From Flavipsychrobacter stenotrophus (lineage in GTDB: Bacteria; Bacteroidota; Bacteroidia; Chitinophagales; Chitinophagaceae): DNA of 46,212 bases. Each line of letters opens with the position of its first letter. Position 1 is the stretch's first letter. The notes under the pieces were generated by a model. The model was not told the origin of the DNA, did not search any database, and worked only from the letters and a program-made list of their open reading frames with translations. The DNA is taken from NCBI GenBank assembly GCA_945902755.1, contig CAMDNC010000004.1:1-46212 (forward strand). The letters are read 5' to 3'. A program made the position numbers and the translations under genes. Shown piece after piece: positions 41,500 to 46,212 of the stretch.

Positions 41500-42573
41500 T
41501 TATGCGTTTAATATTGGTTTTAATTGTTGTTCGTTTGCATGTATCCAGGTATACGTATCAGTAATTATGTCCTTTACGTTGCGCTTGGGAGCCCAACCGG
41601 TGAGGGCTGTTATTCGACTGTTGTCGGTTATATACAGTGGTATATCGCCCTTGCGGTTTTCCATCACAGCTGCAGCGCCTACTTTGTTACCCGTCACCTC
41701 CTCACAAATTGCTGTTAACTCCTGCAGCGATACGCTCGACTCCAGTCCTCCGCCAGCATTGAGTGTTTTACCGTTCACCACATCAAAGTTGTGAATCTCA
41801 TAGTCTACCAAATCAAACAAATCGTAGATATGCATAGCATCACGCACTTGTTTGCCGGTGCCACCATATCCAAAATAGGCTACATCTCTGCCCCAGTAGT
41901 GGCGCACCACCCATAGGGTTATCACACCTTGGTCTACCTTACCCATCTGATGTGGACCTGCTATTACCCCACAGCGGTTGATCACATACTGCACCCCAAA
42001 GAACTCTCTGAACTCCTCTAGCAGCAATTCTGATGCCAGTTTTGTAGTGCCATACACCGAGCGGGCTTTATCTAACGGAAAATCTTCTGAAATCCCCCTA
42101 CTGCTCACCCCTGCCAGCGATTGTTCTTCGGCTATGTTGAACCTGGTTGCCCCTTCGGTGTAAACAATATTTTCCAGGTGGGCTATGGGGTACACCCTGC
42201 TTGTAGATAAGAATAGGAACTTCGCGCCACTGCGTGCTGCCAGCTCCAGTGTATTGATGGTGCCACTCAGATTGGTATTGATAACATAGCTAAGTTCAGC
42301 ACCCATACCCGCCATCACAGAGGGTTCTGCGGCAGCATCTATGATGTAGTCAAACTTACGGTTCATCTCCAGGTCTTCTCTGTTGCGTATGTCACCATGC
42401 ACAAACTCTATACCAGCTGCTTTCAGCTTGGGTAGATTCAGTTCCGATCCTCTGCGTTTCAGGTTGTCCAGCGTCACTATGTTGTAGCTGGGATACTTAG
42501 CTTTCAGCATCAACGACAGATTGCTGCCTACAAAGCCGCAACCACCAGTAACCAGTATAGATATATTATTCAC
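41500..42573 (-). CDS. NAD-dependent epimerase/dehydratase, CDP-paratose 2-epimerase-like (second of two)
   Basis: 357 residues. GGCGFVG at 10-16 is the NAD motif, S123 (LSTSRVYP) and Y174-x3-K178 ([11 protein letters not shown]) the catalytic set, complete here. [19 protein letters not shown] and [15 protein letters not shown] match the same family as the neighbouring gene. The two may act on the same or successive NDP-sugars or form a heteromer (inference). It follows the membrane protein gene by 30 bases and precedes the next epimerase by 4, so these three are an operon. Confidence 0.85.
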   Translation of the reverse strand: MNNISILVTGGCGFVGSNLSLMLKAKYPSYNIVTLDNLKRRGSELNLPKLKAAGIEFVHGDIRNREDLEMNRKFDYIIDAAAEPSVMAGMGAELSYVINTNLSGTINTLELAARSGAKFLFLSTSRVYPIAHLENIVYTEGATRFNIAEEQSLAGVSSRGISEDFPLDKARSVYGTTKLASELLLEEFREFFGVQYVINRCGVIAGPHQMGKVDQGVITLWVVRHYWGRDVAYFGYGGTGKQVRDAMHIYDLFDLVDYEIHNFDVVNGKTLNAGGGLESSVSLQELTAICEEVTGNKVGAAAVMENRKGDIPLYITDNSRITALTGWAPKRNVKDIITDTYTWIHANEQQLKPILNA

Positions 42574-42603
42574 TTAATGAGTGTTTTGGGGTGCAAAATT
42601 AGA

Positions 42604-43878
42604 TTATCGTAATTTAGTTCGGGCTTGTTCAATGCAATAAATATTCAATCTACATGCTTCATCTGAAATGACTTTTGCTCTTTGTAAATCCGGATATTGA
42701 TATTGAATATCTCGTTTCGAAGTATAAAAAGTAACAAATCCTGTCCTGCCTTCTTCATAGTTCAATGTATAAACTGTAATAAGTATAATTATTGACACTG
42801 ATGAAATGTCTAAAAGCTTATTCGTGTCTTTATACTTTAACAGAAATAAAATGAAAACGACACCAGCGAACAAGTGCGAGTAGATTGTATACCGACTTGA
42901 ACAAGAGATTTCAACCTCGGTATTGCCTCTAAAAATGGACATAACACCTAATGAAGACAATATAAATAGGCCAAGAAATAGAAAAATCATGGCATGGACA
43001 GACGATCCCGATAGCCTCTTCAAAGACCCTTTTCTATTTACAGGCAACAGAAATACAAACAAAAATAACATTAACACTGCAGCTATCAATCCTGACTTAA
43101 ATCCAAAGTGAGAACCAAGGGAATGTAGAAAATAAGGTATAAATTTTGCAGGATTCAATGTAAAAAAATCTGATGCCCCTTTATTAAAAGATATGTAGTA
43201 AAGTGGAGTCACTAAAATGAATGTAAATATGGCAACAACCCTCTTCGTTTTAGACCCCGTCAACAAAACATAGGCAGTAACAAGAAAAGATCCAATAACG
43301 CCATTTCCACTCGAAAAAACACACAAAATCTGCAACAACACCGCTATTATCAAAAACTTATTGGAAGATATTGAGTAAAAATACATACTGTATAAAAACA
43401 GCAATATGATGCCAAAGTTTTGCATGCCTGCCATGGCAAAATTGGCATTTTCATAATTAGTAAGATCAAAAATACTAATACTTAATGCAAGTGCACCAAC
43501 TTGCCATAGGTTAGGCAACACTTTTCTAACCAAATGAACTAATAATAAATAGATAGATACCAGTAGAAGTGCGTTAAATAAAATAATATACCGGAAATTT
43601 ATAGTACCAAAAAATCCTTTGAAAAAAACGTACGAAAGTCTTGATGAAAATATTCTATGCTCATTGTGTTGAGTAAACAACAGTCTAAACTTCTCCTCTA
43701 TAGTTGCATTTTTATAACTATTGAGAAATCCTAGAATAGCGTCATAGTCGTCATACCTTGGTAAATTCACGGCATATACATAAACGTGGTATATGAAAAT
43801 AAATATGGGAATGCCAATTATTACAAATGGCATCAACTCATTTATAAGAGTGTCTTTGTTATTGTTAATTGCCGTCAT
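42604..43878 (-). CDS. polytopic membrane protein of unknown function in the glycan cluster
   Basis: 424 residues with about ten hydrophobic segments. A loop after the first segment reads NLPRYDDYDAILGFLNSYKN; an Asp-rich loop at this place is where GT-C type glycosyltransferases bind their metal/donor, so a GT-C enzyme is possible. The last ~70 residues are soluble and basic. I do not recognise the family. GC is low (16 of 60 in 43141-43200 and 19 of 60 in 43681-43740) against 29 of 60 in 42421-42480 of the next gene. It is the first gene of the operon with the two epimerases, and an inverted repeat sits just before its start. Confidence 0.65.
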   Translation of the reverse strand: MTAINNNKDTLINELMPFVIIGIPIFIFIYHVYVYAVNLPRYDDYDAILGFLNSYKNATIEEKFRLLFTQHNEHRIFSSRLSYVFFKGFFGTINFRYIILFNALLLVSIYLLLVHLVRKVLPNLWQVGALALSISIFDLTNYENANFAMAGMQNFGIILLFLYSMYFYSISSNKFLIIAVLLQILCVFSSGNGVIGSFLVTAYVLLTGSKTKRVVAIFTFILVTPLYYISFNKGASDFFTLNPAKFIPYFLHSLGSHFGFKSGLIAAVLMLFLFVFLLPVNRKGSLKRLSGSSVHAMIFLFLGLFILSSLGVMSIFRGNTEVEISCSSRYTIYSHLFAGVVFILFLLKYKDTNKLLDISSVSIIILITVYTLNYEEGRTGFVTFYTSKRDIQYQYPDLQRAKVISDEACRLNIYCIEQARTKLR

Positions 43879-43884
43879 GAATGA

Positions 43885-43900
43885 ATGCTGTTTACAGCAT
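43885..43900 (-). promoter_or_regulatory. inverted repeat just before the membrane protein start
   Basis: ATGCTGT-TT-ACAGCAT is a perfect 7-2-7 palindrome 6 bases upstream of the ATG at 43878. It could be an operator or a hairpin that hides the start. Confidence 0.4.
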
Positions 43901-44146
43901 GATCTTATGGAAGAATAAAAATTTGGCTAATCTCTAACATCTCATTTCAAAAAGGTATAGTTATTCAACGAATACTTTTAACACTAACTGCCAAACTGAA
44001 CGCAAAATTACTTTAAATATGTTAACCCTCACCGCAATTTTATTAGTCAGCCTTTAAGCAACAGATTTTTACAATTTCGATTATTTGCCGAAGGATAAAC
44101 ATTTTTTTGTCGTCAAATATTTAAGCTGAAAAACTCCCCCAAAAAT

Positions 44147-45832
44147 ATGACACTGAAAAAATGGATTTTACCTTGCGTTGCAACGTTGTGTGTGCTGCAA
44201 TCACATGCCCAATACAACCAATTATGGATACCAGACACACTATCTGGCACTACGTTCGATCTCGTTATCAGAGACACTTTCAGACAAGTAGCACCCGGCA
44301 ATCAGACCATTACTGGCGGTATAAATGGTAACTTCTGGGGCCCTACCATGATATGGAACAAAAATGAGGTAGTACACATCAACGTCAACAACCAACTTAC
44401 CGATACTACCACCATACATTGGCATGGTATGCATCTCCCCGCCATTATGGATGGCGGTCCTCACCAGCCCATCCCTCCCTTTACTACTTGGGCTCCCTAC
44501 TGGAAGGTCAATAACAATGCTGGTTTGTACTGGTACCACCCACACCTGCACATGATGGCAGAAGAGCAAATGACTATGGGCATAGGTGGCATGATCATTA
44601 TACGCGACTCTGTAGAAAGCGCTCTCAATCTACCTCGCACTTATGGCGTAGACGATATTCCACTGGCGCTAAGCGATCGCAAATTTGATGCCCTCAATCA
44701 GTTTACTGTAGCCCCTTATGGCGATAGTATGATGACCAATGGAGTGCTACGGGCCGAATACACAGTACCAGCACAGGTAGTACGGCTTCGTCTGCTCGAT
44801 GCTGCCAATGAGCGCTCTTACAACATAGGCTTCAGCGACAATCGTACCTTTTATGTCATCACTACCGATGGTGGCCTAGTAAATGCACCTGTACCTGTTA
44901 CCCGGTTTTTATTGTCTGCCGGTGAGCGAGTTGAGATTTTAGTGAATTGCACTGGGCAAGCAGGCACCACTGTAGATCTTAGAGCCTTCAACGCTGAAAT
45001 AACGCCACAAATACCTGGTGGTGAGTCCTTCCCTACTGGTCCTTTTGCTAACGCACTGGGCCATATCAATTTCAATATCCTTCACCTTAGCATAGGCGCA
45101 GCCACTACAGGTGCTATCACCACTATTCCTACCGCTCTTACCACCAATACATTTTACAATGAGTCTTCAGCTTTGCTTACACGCACAGTTACTATTTCCG
45201 ACAGCGCAATCGGGGCCGGTGGACCTACTTTTTTCTTGAACCATAGATTGTTTGAGATGGACCACATAGATTATCACATACCGCTCGACAATACAGAAAT
45301 TTGGGAGCTTAAGAGCACCTCAAATTTTGGTCATCCTTTTCATATTCACGATGTGCAGTTCTATTTGCTTACCATAAATGGTGCCACTCCTCCTGCTTCC
45401 CAGCAAGGGTGGAAAGATGTGGTGCTAGTACCTGCTAACCAAACCGCAAGATTCATTACCCGATTTACAGAATATTCCGACTCCTTGAAACCTTACATGT
45501 TCCACTGCCATATAGCACTACACGAAGATGCTGGCATGATGGGGCAGTTTGTAGTAGGCAATAGCCCAGCTGGCATTATGAACAAAACACAAAATGCCCG
45601 AATGAAACTATACCCAAATCCTACAAAGGGTTTGCTTCACTTTGCTATGACCGACAATATTATCATCAAACATGCAACCGTCATCAATATGCGCGGGCAA
45701 GTAGTACGAGAATTCGAATTGAATACTCATGAATCTGACCTAAACGTTGCTGACTTAAGCACAGGTTTGTATTTCCTCCGGCTCACAGATGCAGAGGGTG
45801 GTAGTTATGTAAAGTCTTATTTGATGGAATAA
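44147..45832 (+). CDS. multicopper oxidase exported by T9SS
   Basis: 561 residues. Signal peptide 1-21 (ending SHAQ). Copper ligands: HWHG (H91, H93) and YWYHPHLH (H131, H133) for the trinuclear site, then FGHPFHIHDVQF and the type 1 and trinuclear motif HCHIALHEDAGM (H453, C454, H455, H459, M464). Three cupredoxin domains as in CotA and CueO types. From residue 486 a T9SS sorting domain follows (MKLYPNPTKGLLH, then LSTGLYFLRLT), so the enzyme is exported to the surface or medium. The substrate (phenols, Cu(I), bilirubin, Mn(II)) cannot be told. The redoxin gene starts 18 bases after the stop, suggesting one operon. Confidence 0.93.
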   Translation: MTLKKWILPCVATLCVLQSHAQYNQLWIPDTLSGTTFDLVIRDTFRQVAPGNQTITGGINGNFWGPTMIWNKNEVVHINVNNQLTDTTTIHWHGMHLPAIMDGGPHQPIPPFTTWAPYWKVNNNAGLYWYHPHLHMMAEEQMTMGIGGMIIIRDSVESALNLPRTYGVDDIPLALSDRKFDALNQFTVAPYGDSMMTNGVLRAEYTVPAQVVRLRLLDAANERSYNIGFSDNRTFYVITTDGGLVNAPVPVTRFLLSAGERVEILVNCTGQAGTTVDLRAFNAEITPQIPGGESFPTGPFANALGHINFNILHLSIGAATTGAITTIPTALTTNTFYNESSALLTRTVTISDSAIGAGGPTFFLNHRLFEMDHIDYHIPLDNTEIWELKSTSNFGHPFHIHDVQFYLLTINGATPPASQQGWKDVVLVPANQTARFITRFTEYSDSLKPYMFHCHIALHEDAGMMGQFVVGNSPAGIMNKTQNARMKLYPNPTKGLLHFAMTDNIIIKHATVINMRGQVVREFELNTHESDLNVADLSTGLYFLRLTDAEGGSYVKSYLME

Positions 45833-45850
45833 TCTTAAAACTAACCAATC

Positions 45851-46212
45851 ATGAAATTTATAAGCTTTCTCAGTCTCACCACATTGCTATTGTTGCAGAG
45901 CATAAGCGGGTGGTGTGGCTACAAACCCGGAGATACCGTAGCCGACTTCTCTCTACTGAATGTGGACGGAAATAGGGTATCGATGCAAAGCTACAAGCAG
46001 GCTAAAGGTTTTATCATAGTATTTACCTGCAATCATTGCCCCTTTGCCAAGCTTTATCAGCAAAGGCTCAATGATATGAATACGACTTACAAAGCGCTGG
46101 GGTATCCGGTACTAGCCATAAGCTCAAACGATGCCGAAGCAGTACCAGAAGACAATATGACCGAAATGAAAAAGAGAGCCAAAGAGAAGCACTACAATTT
46201 CCCTTATCTCTA
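45851..46212 (+). CDS. exported thioredoxin-like (redoxin) protein, 3' end outside window
   Basis: The frame runs from ATG 45851 to the window end without a stop (120 codons). Signal peptide: MKFISFLSLTTLLLLQSISG. The mature part, KPGDTVADFSLLNVDG, is the AhpC/TSA-type start, and IVFTCNHCPFAKLYQQRLN carries the CxxC redox motif CNHC. It is like periplasmic thioredoxin-fold proteins of the peroxiredoxin-like branch. It is 18 bases behind the multicopper oxidase and may assist its copper loading or disulfide state (inference). Confidence 0.85.
   Translation, partial: MKFISFLSLTTLLLLQSISGWCGYKPGDTVADFSLLNVDGNRVSMQSYKQAKGFIIVFTCNHCPFAKLYQQRLNDMNTTYKALGYPVLAISSNDAEAVPEDNMTEMKKRAKEKHYNFPYL

Noticed and set aside
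41013-41564. 183-residue open frame antisense to the first epimerase
   Set aside because: No motif; the sense strand encodes a clear SDR protein.
1-46212. CRISPR arrays, tRNA or rRNA genes, insertion sequences, prophage
   Set aside because: No regularly spaced repeats, cloverleaf/TTCGA-type arms, transposase motifs or phage structural genes were seen on reading both strands.

Overview
The window looks like chromosomal DNA from a member of the Bacteroidota, probably the order Chitinophagales. Three things point there. Secreted proteins carry type IX secretion (T9SS) C-terminal sorting domains (1-576 and 44147-45832). Many genes are preceded by Bacteroidota-type -7 boxes (TAnnTTTG and close variants), mostly without Shine-Dalgarno sequences. 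The gene content includes DUF2795, an SUI1/eIF1-like protein, a degenerate His-tailed trigger factor, a 30-residue mS38/COX24-like ribosomal protein, PspC/PadR and a PIN toxin pair. No tRNA, rRNA, CRISPR array, insertion sequence or prophage was recognised. Most of the window is core genome.

Layout. 1-4.5 kb: end of a T9SS cargo gene, a fused UvrD-type helicase/PD-(D/E)XK nuclease and a small methyltransferase. 4.7-10.2 kb (+): trigger factor, a small exported protein, a MoxR ATPase and a large exported repeat protein of unknown role. 10.3-14.5 kb (-): a sugar-phosphate nucleotidyltransferase, then HU, a TPR protein, the mS38-like peptide and RNase E/G in that transcription order. 15-18.9 kb: a GT4 glycosyltransferase, a lipoprotein with a cytochrome-like segment and beta-propeller, and a PhyH-type dioxygenase. 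19.1-25.2 kb (+): folD, queE, uppP, (DUF2795 on the minus strand), ybeY, an RluA-type pseudouridine synthase, DUF502 and serC. 25.2-31.9 kb: rnz, an AT-rich PAS histidine kinase, a fatty-acid desaturase, SUI1, DUF349 and DUF4197. 32-37.5 kb: a GT87-like membrane protein, heme A synthase, PspC/PadR, a toxin-antitoxin pair and an unknown exported protein. 37.6-43.9 kb (-): a BamA/TamA-like barrel, then a glycan cluster (GT2, two tandem CDP-paratose-epimerase-like proteins and an AT-rich polytopic membrane protein). 44.1 kb to the end (+): a T9SS-exported multicopper oxidase and the start of an exported thioredoxin-like protein.

How the genes fit together. Several neighbours share a theme: ribosome and RNA work (HU/TPR/mS38-like/RNase G; YbeY/RluA; SUI1/DUF349), envelope and glycan building (UppP, GT4, GT2, epimerases, nucleotidyltransferase, BamA-like) and export. 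I did not find a convincing new multi-gene system. The signals I rate highest are regulatory: -7 boxes that abut start codons and imply near-leaderless mRNAs; two genes for exported proteins that combine a TAACTTTA box with a strong Shine-Dalgarno sequence, rare in this phylum; a perfect 7-4-7 palindrome over the queE promoter; structured elements upstream of tig, rng and the GT2 gene; and the overlooked 30-codon ribosomal-protein-like gene.

All functional calls come from reading motifs. No database search was run. Promoter and terminator calls are pattern matches.
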